This document shows positions 21,607-30,519 of a stretch of DNA of 39,893 nt, in pieces. The stretch is from Terriglobia bacterium (GTDB lineage Bacteria > Acidobacteriota > Terriglobia > Bryobacterales > UBA6623): positions 1 through 39,893 of the forward strand of contig VXRL01000008.1 of the NCBI GenBank assembly GCA_009838515.1. Reading direction: 5' to 3'. Under the pieces are notes generated by a model that was given only the letters and a program-made list of their open reading frames with translations, made no database searches and was not told where the DNA came from. A program made the position numbers and the translations under genes. Numbering within the stretch: the stretch's first letter is position 1; the number at the start of each line of letters is the position of its first letter.

Positions 21607-22404
21607 ATGAACCAAAATGCCCGTTCTTGGGCAATCGCCTGCCTGGCTGTGCTTGGAACCACGCTGCCGCTCGCGGCCGAGAGTGCGTCCCGCAGCCGGG
21701 CAGGCCCCAGCGAGCACCGAAATGGAAGGTTCCCCTTCGGCAGCACGCTGACCCTGGGACTGGTCGGCGGCTACACCCTGACTCCGGACTACCGCACGGG
21801 GTTTCTCGGCATCGGCAACTTGGGGTCCGTCAAGGACGATGGTTCGCCCGAGCTGGGACTGCCCCCTCTCGAGGCACACAACGTTCTTGAAGCCACGTAT
21901 CTTCGGCCGTCTCCCTCGTTTCCGCTCCTCGGCGTCTTCGCAGAAACGGAACTGACCGCCCGGGTCTCGCTGCAGGCCTCGGTTCTGATCCGGGAACTCG
22001 CCGAAGCAGAGGACACCGTCTGGAGCGAGCCGAGCCAGCGCCGGTTCTCCGAGTCGGAAGGGCGGTTCTACTACGCGGACTTCGACCGAAGTAATCTCAA
22101 GGGAATCGACGTCTGGGAGATCCCGGTCATGGTGAAGTACCGGTTCGGGATCTTGGAGGGCAAGGCTGCAAGAGTCCGCCCGTTCCTCGGTGCCGGGCCG
22201 GCCTTCTGGGTCGAGAAAAACCGCCGTCCCAACGCGCCGCGGGTGCGGGACCCGCACCACGGCATTGTCGCCGGCATTGGGTTCGACGTGCAGTGGCAGG
22301 GGTGGTCTCTCTCGCCGCAAGCAAGCTACACGCGATGGGCCACGGACGCCGATCCACGCCTGTCCAAGAACCAGGTCCAGATCACGATCGGATTCTCCTT
22401 CTAG
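21607..22404 (+). CDS. Outer-membrane beta-barrel protein
   Basis: 265 residues with a signal peptide (MNQNARSWAIACLAVLGTTL to LAAES). The body alternates hydrophobic and polar residues with strong turns, e.g. STLTLGLVGGYTLTPDY, GVFAETELTARVSLQASVLI, IPVMVKYRFG, RPFLGAGPAFWV, and ends ...NQVQITIGFSF: a C-terminal Phe preceded by a beta strand, the BAM-recognition signal. aaggagaaggaaa precedes the ATG. It resembles small 8-strand barrels (OmpA-like/porin-like, PF13505 type). Function unknown. A second barrel gene follows after 28 bases, so the two are probably one operon. Confidence 0.85.
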   Translation: MNQNARSWAIACLAVLGTTLPLAAESASRSRAGPSEHRNGRFPFGSTLTLGLVGGYTLTPDYRTGFLGIGNLGSVKDDGSPELGLPPLEAHNVLEATYLRPSPSFPLLGVFAETELTARVSLQASVLIRELAEAEDTVWSEPSQRRFSESEGRFYYADFDRSNLKGIDVWEIPVMVKYRFGILEGKAARVRPFLGAGPAFWVEKNRRPNAPRVRDPHHGIVAGIGFDVQWQGWSLSPQASYTRWATDADPRLSKNQVQITIGFSF

Positions 22405-22432
22405 CCTCACCGCGCTGCCTTGCAGCGCCTGC

Positions 22433-23128
22433 ATGACTCGGCCCCTGACCGCCCTCGTTATCGTCGTTCTAGCGGCGGCAGCGTCGCCCTTGGTTGCTCA
22501 GCAGCGAAAGCCAAGGGTCGAGTTCTACGGCTTGACGGAAGTCTACAGCCCCGGCGTCGGAAGGGACCGGTTTTCCCCGCAAGCCGGGGCTGGCGTGCTG
22601 ATTCCCGTCGGACGGAATTGGGCCGCCGTGGTGGATTTCGGCATCGGCGTCGTGCCCGTCCACACGAAGTTCCGCTATCTCGGACATTCGTTAGGCCCGG
22701 ACGCGGTCCTTTACCGGAGGAACCCGCAGCTGCCAAACATCAACGAGCATTGGACCACCGAAGCCACGTTGCGCTCGTCGTTCGTAAGGGTGCTGAGACA
22801 CGACCGGATTTCGTTCTGGCTAGGGACGGGAATCGGGGCGGAATTCGAATACAACCGCTGGCGGCACAAGGGAATCCGAGAGGTGCACGACAAGAACGGC
22901 AACGCGATCCCTGTAGACGACAAAGAGCCGTTCGGGCTACTAATGTTCGACGAGCAATTCACCACCGGGGACGACTGATCTCCCCAATTGGCCTTTCTCG
23001 GTAGCTTGGGCGTGTCAGCGAGCCTGAGCGAGCGGACCGTTGTGCGGTTCGGTTACTCCTGCGTCATGACGTATATGGATAAACCACTGGCCAGTGGGAT
23101 CGAGATCGGTATCGGCTACCGCTTCTAG
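22433..23128 (+). pseudogene. Second outer-membrane beta-barrel gene interrupted by one TGA
   Basis: ATG at 22433, 28 bases after the first barrel, opens 181 residues with a signal peptide (MTRPLTALVIVVLAAAASPLVAQ) and barrel strands (GAGVLIPVGRNWAAVVDFGIGV, FWLGTGIGAEFEY), stopping at TGA 22976-22978. The same frame continues without another stop for 49 codons as SPQLAFLGSLGVSASLSER ... IEIGIGYRF and ends at TAG 23126. The extension has barrel strands and the C-terminal Phe signal missing from the shorter product. A CGA to TGA change would explain the break. Either a nonsense pseudogene or a read-through stop; the truncated product lacks its last strands. Confidence 0.75.
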
Positions 23129-24136
23129 TGCGACCGATCGCGCTGCGGTGGCTTTCTGGTTGACCTGCCGAGCCGTCCGGTATCTGCCGCCGGAAAGCAG
23201 CAGGTTGCTACATACCTGGGCACGAGCTGCACGCCACCGTAGGTCGGTCTGGACGCAGGCATGACATTCGCCATCTGCCGCTCGCAATCTACAGGATCCA
23301 CAGGCGGCCGGACACGACTCCACGCATGTAAACGCGATGGTCGATGCCATCCGCTCCGCAGCCACCGAGATCGTCGCTGGCAAGACTGACCAAGGCAACT
23401 TGAAGCTGCGCCGCGAGATTCGCTTGTGCGCGTTGTTCGCCGGTCCGAGACTGCTGTTCGCCATGGTCAAGCTCAAAGCATCAGCCCAAATCAGTGGTTT
23501 GGCAGTTCCCAGCAGCTCGATATCGCCCCTATCAGGGGCCGACCTGAGTGACGGAGCTCTGCACGCACGCAGTCGGCTTCTCTCGTTCGATGAGGGTTTG
23601 GCGGGGCACCGGCCAAGGAACCCCTCGAGCGGGAATGACCGGACAGGGGGCGGACAGCAAGTCCCCGGAATCTCGGGGCTCAGTCCCGCAGTCTTGGGAG
23701 GTTTGCCAATATTGTGATACGGTCTCTCTCAGGGACAAGTTCGCTCTCCGCTGCCTAGATGGCTTGTTGGTGAACTTCCATCATCCAATCGAGGGTGAAC
23801 TTGTTTCCACCCGGCCCAGCGCCGCGGCCCCACAACCCAGAAAATCCGCCAATTCGGGAATTGCAAAAGGCTCACAAGGCATGGCATTGATTTCTTCCAA
23901 TCTCCTGCACCTTAGGCAGTATCGTGTGGAGCCTGCGTTTCCGTGGAAGGGGTACGGGAAGGCTGGAATCCAGTTGTTGATGAACACCCTATGGGGCGGC
24001 GTTTGTGCTTCTTCCAATGTGGGATCGCCCAAGTTGCACAAACTGCGGGAAGCCGTGTGACAGCAGTCCTGTAGGTCACGTCAGCTTGCTCACCGGATGG
24101 CTGATCCTAACGTCCAAGTTTCACGGAGGTGACCAA
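23129..24136. other. Long intergenic stretch without recognised genes
   Basis: About 1 kb. Open frames at 23337-23717 and 23548-24060 (+) and 23015-23476 and 23781-24041 (-) have no ribosome site or recognisable family. Nothing I can support; possibly remnant sequence. Confidence 0.45.
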
Positions 24137-26077
24137 GTGAGTCCCAACTATTCTCCGGCCTCAGCAAATCGCATGTCGAAGGCTTCGCGTGCAATGGCGG
24201 TCTTTCTGTGTGCCGGCCTATCACCTTTGACTAGTGCGGAGAGTCCGTCCTTCGGCGACTTGGTGTCACGAATCAGCTGGCAGTCCGCCGAGCTTGTGGA
24301 ATCCATCAAGCGTATGCGCTTCCGGGAGGACATCGATGCGTCTGGCCAATCGATCAGCCAATCACTGCGGCAAGCAGGAATCCCCATGTATCTCGACGAG
24401 ACCTCAGCCCCGAAGGATGGCACGTCGCCAACGATTCGGGTGGGAGTCAAGCAGCTCGTCTTGGACGGGATAGAGTGGGCACACCACTTTTCGGACTCCG
24501 AACGGAAGAAATGGGTTGACATTGTCCGGTTCTCAGATGTCGATTCGGCTCGCGCCGTCTTCCAGCGCAGTCGGCAGTGGCACTCGGGAATCTACGCGCA
24601 GGATCACTTCGCATTCTTCACAACGAGCATGGAGGAGCCCAACGGCATCAGCATCCTAATACTGAAAGATGAGTACTTGGTGAATATCGGACGGGACCTC
24701 CCCTTTGTCTTGAGCTACGAGGAAGAGAATCCCCCTGAACGGGCTCAAGAGGCAAGCGCGGCGATTGATGAGGCTCTCACGGCGACAGAGGCTTTGGCTA
24801 GGTCGATTGTCGCGCCGGATTTCACCGGCTACATTCCCAGAGCTCATCCGGCCGACACCGAGATTCGGGACCTGCGCATGGCGGGTTTCGCGAAGATGTG
24901 GAGCGCCGTGAAGCAGAACTTTGTCTTCTTGGATCAGCGCCCTAATGTTGACTGGGAAGGCATTCTGCCCTCATACCTGCCCCGGGTTGCTCGGGCTGAA
25001 TCGCGTGCCGAGTACTTGGGCTTGGTAGAAGAGGCGCTTGCGCTGCTAGAGGACGGCCATACCAGGCTCTCGGGAACCATCGGGCTGAATGACATTCCGG
25101 TTCTGCGAATCGAATCGGTAGAAGGGCGACCGGTAGTAACCGAGGTGGGTGACACTGCGGAATCGGTGCAGGCCGGAATCGCAGTCGGCGCCGAAATCCT
25201 TGAAGTGGACGGAGTCGCGGTCGAGGATCTGCTGGAGCAGCGCTTGCGCCGAATCTCTGCGTCTACGCCGCATTACCGCCGGGACCGTGCCTATCGCCGA
25301 CTACTGCAGGGACCGGCTGGGGGCACCGTTACAGTCATGTTGCGGGAGCCGAACCGCGAGCCTCGGACAATCATGCTGAGATGCGATCTTCAGGAGAATC
25401 GGTCGGCAGCCCCTTGGCTCTCCAGGCCTCGCCTCGAATACAGGGAGCTTGAGGACGGCATCTCCTATGTGGCGCTGAATTCATTCGGTAGCGATCGCAT
25501 CGTGGAAGAGTTTGACGAGCATTTTGATCGAATCGCAGCATCGAAGGCACTGATCCTTGACATTCGAGAAAACGGTGGCGGTTCGACGGGAAACGGATTC
25601 GCCATAATCGCCCGACTGATCGAGGATCAGATTGCAGAAACCTCGATCTGGCGAACTCGGCTGTACCGACCGACCTTTGAAGCATGGGGCCGGCCGAGTG
25701 AATGGCACGAAGGTCATTCCGACGTGATCGAACCTAGGGGGAGTTCAGCCTTCACTGGTCCTGTCGCTGTGCTGATCGGACCGAGAACGTTTAGTAGCGC
25801 CGAAGACTTCCTCGTCCCCCTAAAGGCAACGAAACGAGCGGTCTTCGTAGGTTCTGTCACAGGCGGCTCGACCGGACAGCCGATCCGCGTTCCCATTTAT
25901 CAGGCTTCCGTCTTGATTTGCACCAAATGGGACCGATTCCCCGACGGGACGGAATTCGTTGGCGTGGGGGTTCGCCCCGATGTCCCTGTGGAGCGCACCA
26001 TCGAGGACGTCGCGCGGGGGATTGACCCGGTCTTGCAGGCGGCCATCGTTGCAATGCATGATCGTCTACAGCGCTAG
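24137..26077 (+). CDS. S41-family serine peptidase (C-terminal-processing/tricorn-like), exported
   Basis: 646 residues from a GTG at 24137 with ggaggtg 5 bases upstream; an ATG at 24173 is the alternative and would begin right at the signal peptide (MSKASRAMAVFLCAGLSPLTSAES). N-terminal ~220 residues are unassigned. A helical region (FAKMWSAVKQNFVFLDQRPNVDWE) precedes a PDZ domain (about 330-420; VEGRPVVTEVGDTAESVQAGIAVGAEIL). The S41 catalytic domain follows: YVALNSFGSDRIVEEFDEHF, LILDIRENGGGSTGNGFAI, then GPRTFSSAEDFLVPLKA, whose Ser is the expected nucleophile, and GGSTGQP. Likely a periplasmic protease. Neighbouring barrels and secreted proteins are plausible but unproven substrates. Confidence 0.88.
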   Translation: MSPNYSPASANRMSKASRAMAVFLCAGLSPLTSAESPSFGDLVSRISWQSAELVESIKRMRFREDIDASGQSISQSLRQAGIPMYLDETSAPKDGTSPTIRVGVKQLVLDGIEWAHHFSDSERKKWVDIVRFSDVDSARAVFQRSRQWHSGIYAQDHFAFFTTSMEEPNGISILILKDEYLVNIGRDLPFVLSYEEENPPERAQEASAAIDEALTATEALARSIVAPDFTGYIPRAHPADTEIRDLRMAGFAKMWSAVKQNFVFLDQRPNVDWEGILPSYLPRVARAESRAEYLGLVEEALALLEDGHTRLSGTIGLNDIPVLRIESVEGRPVVTEVGDTAESVQAGIAVGAEILEVDGVAVEDLLEQRLRRISASTPHYRRDRAYRRLLQGPAGGTVTVMLREPNREPRTIMLRCDLQENRSAAPWLSRPRLEYRELEDGISYVALNSFGSDRIVEEFDEHFDRIAASKALILDIRENGGGSTGNGFAIIARLIEDQIAETSIWRTRLYRPTFEAWGRPSEWHEGHSDVIEPRGSSAFTGPVAVLIGPRTFSSAEDFLVPLKATKRAVFVGSVTGGSTGQPIRVPIYQASVLICTKWDRFPDGTEFVGVGVRPDVPVERTIEDVARGIDPVLQAAIVAMHDRLQR

Positions 26078-26610
26078 ATTTCTTGGAATCCTTGGCTATC
26101 TGTAGCCGCGCTCACGTGGGTTCGGAATCGCGACTGCGGCAGGATGCGGGTCTCCAGCCCACCGGCTGATCGATCATCGCAGCGAGAGGGCCAAGGTGCG
26201 GTGGGAGCACATACTCTGCGAACAGATCCCCTGCCTTAGCGCGACGCATGTTGTTGCTGTGCATCTACGGGTCTTGGCTCTCTCCTGCGAACTCGTAGCA
26301 GCCTAGGCGTCGGTCGGAAATTGCAAGAGCATCAGAAGCCAGTAGTCCCCAGCCTAGGAGCGTTGTCCCCGCTCCCTAGCGGTCCCTCCCCTAGGGTTTT
26401 CTCAGGCATGGGGCTGGATGCAACGGTGGCAGGAGCGCAACGAATAGACATCGGCGACGTTTGCCGCAGCGCACCAGTGGCAGCCCCAGTCGGTCGGGCA
26501 AACAGCCAGCCTCTTCCCCGTTCACTCCGGACAGGTGAAAAAAGGTTGTGACGGCAGGGCTCGCGACGCGTTTGATCAAGTGTACCCATCTCATGATCTC
26601 TGGAGGCATC
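26078..26610. other. Intergenic region upstream of gene A
   Basis: 533 bases, no gene recognised. Contains a small inverted repeat (ccctag at 26374-26379 and ctaggg at 26391-26396, followed by tttt), weakly terminator-like for the upstream peptidase. The promoter of the A-B-C genes must lie here. Confidence 0.35.
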
Positions 26611-27342
26611 ATGAACAAGATTCGCTTGACGGCGCTAGCCGTCTTGGCAGCGGGGGTTCACTTCCTGCCTGTGCTCTCGGCCCAATCGGCCTACGAAACG
26701 TGCGAAGTGACGATCGTCGGCGAGAATCGCGGTCGTTACGTCGCTGGCGATATTTCGGCCGAATACCCCCCTGGCATCCACTCATTAACCGGTCCTTGGG
26801 GCAATTGGGGAGTGCGCTCGAATTACGGAGGCATCCGCGACAGCGACCAGTTCAAGGGCTGGCATGCAGAGGATAACAAGCTACAGTGGAGTTCATGCAC
26901 GACAGATCAAGTGAGATATCCGCTCGGGAATTCTAAATTCTACAATGCCTCCAACCACACGGCACAGGCCTCGCCCTCGACCGTGCAACACGGAGTCAAG
27001 AAGATCCGCGTGCACGTTCAGGAGTGTCCCAGTGTTGACCGGCCGGGATCACTCGACGATGAGCTACAAGGCTTTTCGCAAGAAAACGGCTATCGGATCA
27101 AAGAGTCCAACCACATGGAAATCAAGGAGTTGGACCTTCCTGATGGCGACTCGGCTGTCGACCATCTGTATTTCCCCAGCACGTCGGTCACGTTGAGCAA
27201 CTGCGACGAGGGCGGCTGCACCGGTGGAACCACTGACTGGGTGTCCGAGACTTCAAGCGAAGTCGCGGCCGCCATCGTCAGAGCCAAGCTCCGAATGCGG
27301 GTCTCGGTGCTGAAAGAGAACTTTTGTGACCTTCCCGAATAG
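26611..27342 (+). CDS. Cassette gene A, copy 1: secreted WGNWG/Cys protein, unknown family
   Basis: 243 residues from the ATG at 26611 (tggagg nine bases before). Signal peptide about 1-24 (MNKIRLTALAVLAAGVHFLP...SA). Not a family I recognise. It is clearly paralogous to the protein at 35398-36177: shared ETC near the mature N-terminus, PWGNWGVxSxYG (63-72), DQFKGW (79-84), W-x-S-C (93-96), a central Cys, LYFP, and paired Cys (CDEGGC) before a C-terminal strand rich in Arg/Met. Conserved Cys suggest disulfides outside the cytoplasm. 18 bases separate it from gene B. Function unknown. Confidence 0.85.
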   Translation: MNKIRLTALAVLAAGVHFLPVLSAQSAYETCEVTIVGENRGRYVAGDISAEYPPGIHSLTGPWGNWGVRSNYGGIRDSDQFKGWHAEDNKLQWSSCTTDQVRYPLGNSKFYNASNHTAQASPSTVQHGVKKIRVHVQECPSVDRPGSLDDELQGFSQENGYRIKESNHMEIKELDLPDGDSAVDHLYFPSTSVTLSNCDEGGCTGGTTDWVSETSSEVAAAIVRAKLRMRVSVLKENFCDLPE

Positions 27343-27360
27343 GGCAACGAGGCGATAGTC

Positions 27361-28287
27361 ATGCAATCCCCGACAACATTCATTGCAGCCATCCTGGCCT
27401 GCGCCAGCCTGCCATCGATCTTGACCGCCGACCCCATCATGCTCGTGGGAAGGATTGGCGATGTCTCCGGCAAGGCCACTCAGGGAACTATCACTGTCTA
27501 CACCTCAGTAGGCGGCCTCTCTTCATCTCACCATCCCACCAGTGAAACGGGCGGGTTCCGCATCGATGCCGATTCGTCCGACCGTCTCATCGTTCACGCC
27601 CAGTCTCCCGGTCACCAGCCAAGAGAGGTTCTGATTCCGGCGACAGCGACGGGGGTGGTTCCAATCACCATTGCGTTGCGGCCCGGGCAGACAATTCACG
27701 GCCGGGTTGTTGACGCTTCGGGCAACGGAATTCCCGGAGCGACCGTTCAGGCTCGCTACCATGAGCCCGACAAGCCGATCAGGCGCGTATTGCTTGATGA
27801 CAGTTCGGTAACCGACGCTGGGGGGCGGTTCGTGCTTGACAATGTGGAAATTGCTGTCCCCTTCTATGTCGATGTCCTAGCCCCGGGGTATCCTCCGGCC
27901 CACTCCAAGCGGCTGAAGTTGGAAGAAGGCGCGACCAAAATCGAGAGTATCGTTCTGCGGGAGCGAGGTGCCACTGTCGTTGTGAAGGTCACTGGCGAGA
28001 GTGGCGAAATCTTGGAAGGCGTTGAGGTTGATCTCTTTGCTGACCCCACAAATTTCGCCCAGTCGGCGGGAGGTTCCTGGCTGTTCCCAATGGGCTTCAG
28101 GAAACAATCGGAAACGTCGAGGTCAGGAAATGCTCGATTCACCGGCGTTCCCCCGGGACAGGTAGCTGTCCAGATCAAGACTGGCGGGGGCGGGGTGACT
28201 GGCGCGAGTGGGGTGACCAGGGTGACTGGCGTTGCGACGGCAGCTTCGAATCAAGAGATACAGATATCTCTGATTGTCCCAGAATGA
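27361..28287 (+). CDS. Cassette gene B, copy 1: exported carboxypeptidase-regulatory-like protein
   Basis: 308 residues with a signal peptide (about 1-22). Repeated immunoglobulin-like beta-sandwiches: GGFRIDADSSDRLIVHAQSPGH (about 60-85), then a CarboxypepD_reg-type domain starting GRVVDASGNGIPGATVQARY (about 117-136) with GGRFVLDNVEIAVPF, and a last unit near ATVVVKVTGESGEILEGVEV. ARFTGVPPGQVAVQI near the end is kept in all copies. Such domains usually bind or scaffold and have no enzymatic residues. Its stop overlaps the start of gene C (ATGA), indicating coupled translation. Paralogues at 30520-31280 and 34451-35383. Confidence 0.85.
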   Translation: MQSPTTFIAAILACASLPSILTADPIMLVGRIGDVSGKATQGTITVYTSVGGLSSSHHPTSETGGFRIDADSSDRLIVHAQSPGHQPREVLIPATATGVVPITIALRPGQTIHGRVVDASGNGIPGATVQARYHEPDKPIRRVLLDDSSVTDAGGRFVLDNVEIAVPFYVDVLAPGYPPAHSKRLKLEEGATKIESIVLRERGATVVVKVTGESGEILEGVEVDLFADPTNFAQSAGGSWLFPMGFRKQSETSRSGNARFTGVPPGQVAVQIKTGGGGVTGASGVTRVTGVATAASNQEIQISLIVPE

Positions 28288-28775
28288 TCAGCAGGCGCAC
28301 GACCCACCGAATCGCCCTACGGGCCCTGGCAGTCTTTGTTCTGGCTCTGTCTGGCGCGCCTGCACCCGTTCAGGCGATGCCCCGGGGCGACTGGACGCGG
28401 GTCGAGAGCCTCCCGCCAAGCATCCCGACACGGGTGCACTTGCACAACCCGGATCCGATCTCCGGGCGAAAGCGGATCACTGGACTGTTCGAGTCTTCCG
28501 GCAGTTCAACGATCACCCTAATGCTACGCGATGGTCAATCCAAAACGATCGAGAAAAGCCATGTCCGCAAGATAGTCGCTCGCCGGAAAGTCCTGACGCG
28601 CTACGCCGGATGGATCACGTTGGTACTGACTCTCGGCGGAACCGTGTTCATGGGGGTAGGAAGTGATCCGCTCCCTCCCCAACTCTATGCCCCCGCAATT
28701 GGCTCTTCCGCCTTAGGCTTCTTGCTGAATAGATGGCGCCAAGTCTACCGTGCTCCAGTAAGCCCAAACAGATGA
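28284..28775 (+). CDS. Cassette gene C, copy 1: small membrane protein with beta-rich domain
   Basis: 163 residues. N-terminal hydrophobic signal (about 10-31), then a compact beta-rich segment (about 46-100): RVHLHNPDPISGRKRITGLF, SSTITLMLRDGQSKTIEKSHVRKIV. The pattern (short strands, G-R-x-x-G-x-F, D-G-Q-S/T-K-T) is reminiscent of SH3/Sm-like barrels, an inference only. A transmembrane helix follows (about 108-126, GWITLVLTLGGTVFMGVG), then a short tail ending RWRQVYRAP. Starts within the stop of B (ATGA). Close relatives are C' (31277-31813) and the broken C'' (33880-34454). No known family; perhaps a membrane sensor or partner of B. Confidence 0.8.
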   Translation: MISRRTTHRIALRALAVFVLALSGAPAPVQAMPRGDWTRVESLPPSIPTRVHLHNPDPISGRKRITGLFESSGSSTITLMLRDGQSKTIEKSHVRKIVARRKVLTRYAGWITLVLTLGGTVFMGVGSDPLPPQLYAPAIGSSALGFLLNRWRQVYRAPVSPNR

Positions 28776-28864
28776 ACCTGCTGCCGCTGCCTCCATTGAG
28801 CGGCTAGCCGCCCCTTGGAAGCCTCCGTCCGGCTGAGCGGACACACCCCTGTCCGATAATCGCC

Positions 28865-28880
28865 ATGTGAAGCTTCACAT
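28865..28880. repeat. 16-bp perfect palindrome
   Basis: atgtgaagcttcacat, directly after gene C and just before the IS21 remnant. Could be an operator, a weak terminator without a T-run, or an element end. Confidence 0.4.
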
Positions 28881-28887
28881 TAACGCG

Positions 28888-29060
28888 CCATCTCCCGGTA
28901 GGCGCGGTTCAGTTCCGTCTGGTACAGGCAGGCGCGCGTGACGGCGGAGCGAAGATTGTCCGGCACGCACATCTCGGGCAGCCCTAGTAGAACTCGAAGG
29001 CCCGCACGTACCAGTCGATCCAGCTGCCCAGCTCCTGGCTCCAGCTCGCTTCAGCGTACG
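28888..29060 (-). pseudogene. IS21-family transposase (IstA) fragment
   Basis: On the minus strand YTYAEASWSQELGSWIDWYV is followed, after one frameshift and a stop (near 28988), by CVPDNLRSAVTRACLYQTEL and NRAYREMAR. This is the IstA segment YAEAT-W-Q...VPDNLKSGVTKAC-Y-LN-YxxMA around the DDE catalytic Asp (PDN). Only ~55 residues of about 500 remain. It joins the unrelated transposase fragment at 29060 almost directly. Confidence 0.65.
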
Positions 29061-29284
29061 TGTACGAGCACCGCCCCGGCCTGCTCCCAGCCGCACAGCC
29101 GGCGCAGGGCCGGGTCGTTGCGCAGCCGCTCCACCAGCGCTTGCGTAGTGGGCACATCAAACACCGCCTTGGCCAGAAAAGCCCGCGCCAAGGCGGCCCG
29201 GCTCTCCGACGGGCGACGCGCCGCGCTGCCCCGCGTGCCCGGCAGCAACTCTTCCATGCGCACCAACTCCAGGACCTGCACCAA
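29051..29284 (-). pseudogene. DUF772-type transposase N-terminal fragment
   Basis: 77 residues: SRAALARAFLAKAVFDVPTT, then ALVERLRNDPALRRLCGWE, the N-terminal domain found in IS5/IS1182-group transposases. The frame ends in a TGA at the junction with the IstA fragment. N-terminal piece only, without catalytic domain; a dead remnant. Confidence 0.6.
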
Positions 29285-29366
29285 GTGCTGGTGCCGCTCG
29301 CTGAGCGGGCCGAGTTCCTCGGCCAGCCACGGGAACAGCCTGCGCAGTCCTCTAGGGGCGCATCAC

Positions 29367-29395
29367 TTTACTTTAATTTACATGTGCTGTACCCT
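29367..29395 (+). promoter_or_regulatory. Possible promoter of the first sigma-factor gene
   Basis: tttact and taccct separated by 17 bases, in the only A+T-rich patch upstream of the sigma gene (29426). Sequence resemblance to a housekeeping promoter only. Confidence 0.3.
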
Positions 29396-29425
29396 AAATG
29401 GACTGCGCCTCGGCGCCCCGCGGCC

Positions 29426-29986
29426 ATGTCCCAAGAACGGCTCCCTACGTCCTGCCCGTTGCTTGGCAATCCCTCGGCGGCCGGGAAATGGACCGCGTGC
29501 TGCGAGCGTTACTTCCGGCCCCTAGCAGAGCGCGTGGCCGGGGATCCGTCCCTGGCCGAGGACGCCCTGCAAGAATCCTGGCGCAAGGTCCTGGCCAGCA
29601 TCGCGGCGTTCCGGGGCGGCCCGACGGCCTGCCGCTGGGTGCGCTGCATCGTCGCCAACTCCGCCACGGACATCCGCCGCCGAGTCGTGCGCCGCCGCGA
29701 GGTCGGGCTCGAGCAAGCTCAATCGCAGACAGATCCTGGTGCGGACCCCGAAACGCAGGCGCTCGAACGGGAACTCTTGCGCGCGCTTGGCGAGACCGTA
29801 GCCCTGTTACCCGAGCCCTACCGCGAGGTGATCGAGCTGCGTTTCGGGCGGGAGCTGTGCACGCGCGAAACAGCCGCGCGGCTGGGGATTTCCTGCTCCA
29901 ATGTGGCGACCCGTTTGGAGCGGGCACTACGCCTGCTCAGGGAGCGGCTGGCAGCCCGGACGGGCCAGTCGCGACGGGCATCGTGA
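29426..29986 (+). CDS. ECF-like sigma-70 factor, copy 1
   Basis: 186 residues from the ATG at 29426. Sigma region 2 (about 24-90): YFRPLAERVAGDPSLAEDALQESWRKVL, CRWVRCIVANSATDIRRR. Region 4 (about 120-175): LPEPYREVIELRFGRELCTRETAARLGISCSNVATRLERALRLLRERL, with the helix-turn-helix that reads the -35 box. It is paralogous to the factor at 32828-33406 (shared SCPLL, KWTACC/EWTACC, FRGG-TAC-WVR-IVAN). No recognisable anti-sigma gene is adjacent. In both A-B-C sets a sigma gene lies downstream of C, so it may direct transcription of the cassettes. Longer upstream frames exist but lack homology. Confidence 0.88.
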   Translation: MSQERLPTSCPLLGNPSAAGKWTACCERYFRPLAERVAGDPSLAEDALQESWRKVLASIAAFRGGPTACRWVRCIVANSATDIRRRVVRRREVGLEQAQSQTDPGADPETQALERELLRALGETVALLPEPYREVIELRFGRELCTRETAARLGISCSNVATRLERALRLLRERLAARTGQSRRAS

Positions 29987-30003
29987 GTGCCGGGCCCGAC
30001 GGC

Positions 30004-30285
30004 TCAACTGTTGGCATCTGCGTCGCACCGCAAGAACGGGTAGTCCTTGGGGAGGGTACGGTCCAAGCGGCGGAGCGCAGACCGGTAGCGGGCCTCGCTG
30101 CCGCCAGCCTCCTCCCTAGCGAGACTTTCGATGGCAGCCTGCCGGGCCTGCGGCCAGCGCTCCGTAAGCAAGTCATCGAGATCCCGGTCTAGGCGAAGGT
30201 CCGGGCGCTTGTCTCGCAGCCGCTCGATCTCGCGGCGGGAATCGGCGACGGCGCGCTGCCACAGCGAACGGAGGTTTTCGGGCAT
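30004..30285 (-). CDS. Small charged protein, unknown
   Basis: 93 residues, convergent with the sigma gene 18 bases away. Highly helical and charged (LWQRAVADSRREIERLRDKR, DLDDLLTERWPQARQAAIES), no signal peptide or Cys pairs. The ATG at 30285 has only a weak upstream purine run. No family recognised. The composition looks like a real soluble protein rather than a shadow. Confidence 0.45.
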   Translation of the reverse strand: MPENLRSLWQRAVADSRREIERLRDKRPDLRLDRDLDDLLTERWPQARQAAIESLAREEAGGSEARYRSALRRLDRTLPKDYPFLRCDADANS

Positions 30286-30421
30286 GAGTCCTGGGGAGGC
30301 GTCGGGATGGCAGACCGGCTGCCCACTATTGAATCAGATCATCTTTCAGAGGCCCGGTCTCGGAAGCAATTCAGCTACAGCACTGGGGAAGAACATTACA
30401 AGAACCAAGCGGGCAGTAGAG

Positions 30422-30462
30422 ATCTGTGATCGAAGAGCCCCGGCGGGCGTTAGGTCATGAGG
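30422..30462 (+). repeat. Dispersed repeat, copy 2
   Basis: Begins atctgtgatcgaa and ends cgttaggtcatgagg, matching 20258-20300 with a few substitutions and a two-base gap. Lies just upstream of the broken B' gene on the same strand. Confidence 0.6.
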
Positions 30463-30519
30463 AGAGTAGTAGTACTGCCCCCGGGGAAGCAACCATGTTC
30501 ATCTGCATCGCTGCGCGTC

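Noticed and set aside
22976..22978. TGA as selenocysteine codon
   Set aside because: No reason for Sec in a barrel loop and no obvious SECIS-like hairpin right after it; a nonsense change is simpler.
23015..23476. Cys-containing minus-strand frame resembling a small metal-binding protein
   Set aside because: Overlaps the barrel extension; Cys spacing does not fit a known copper-binding four-helix family and there is no ribosome site.
23548..24060. 170-codon plus-strand frame
   Set aside because: No recognisable domain and atypical composition; the S41 gene start with a strong ribosome site lies just after.
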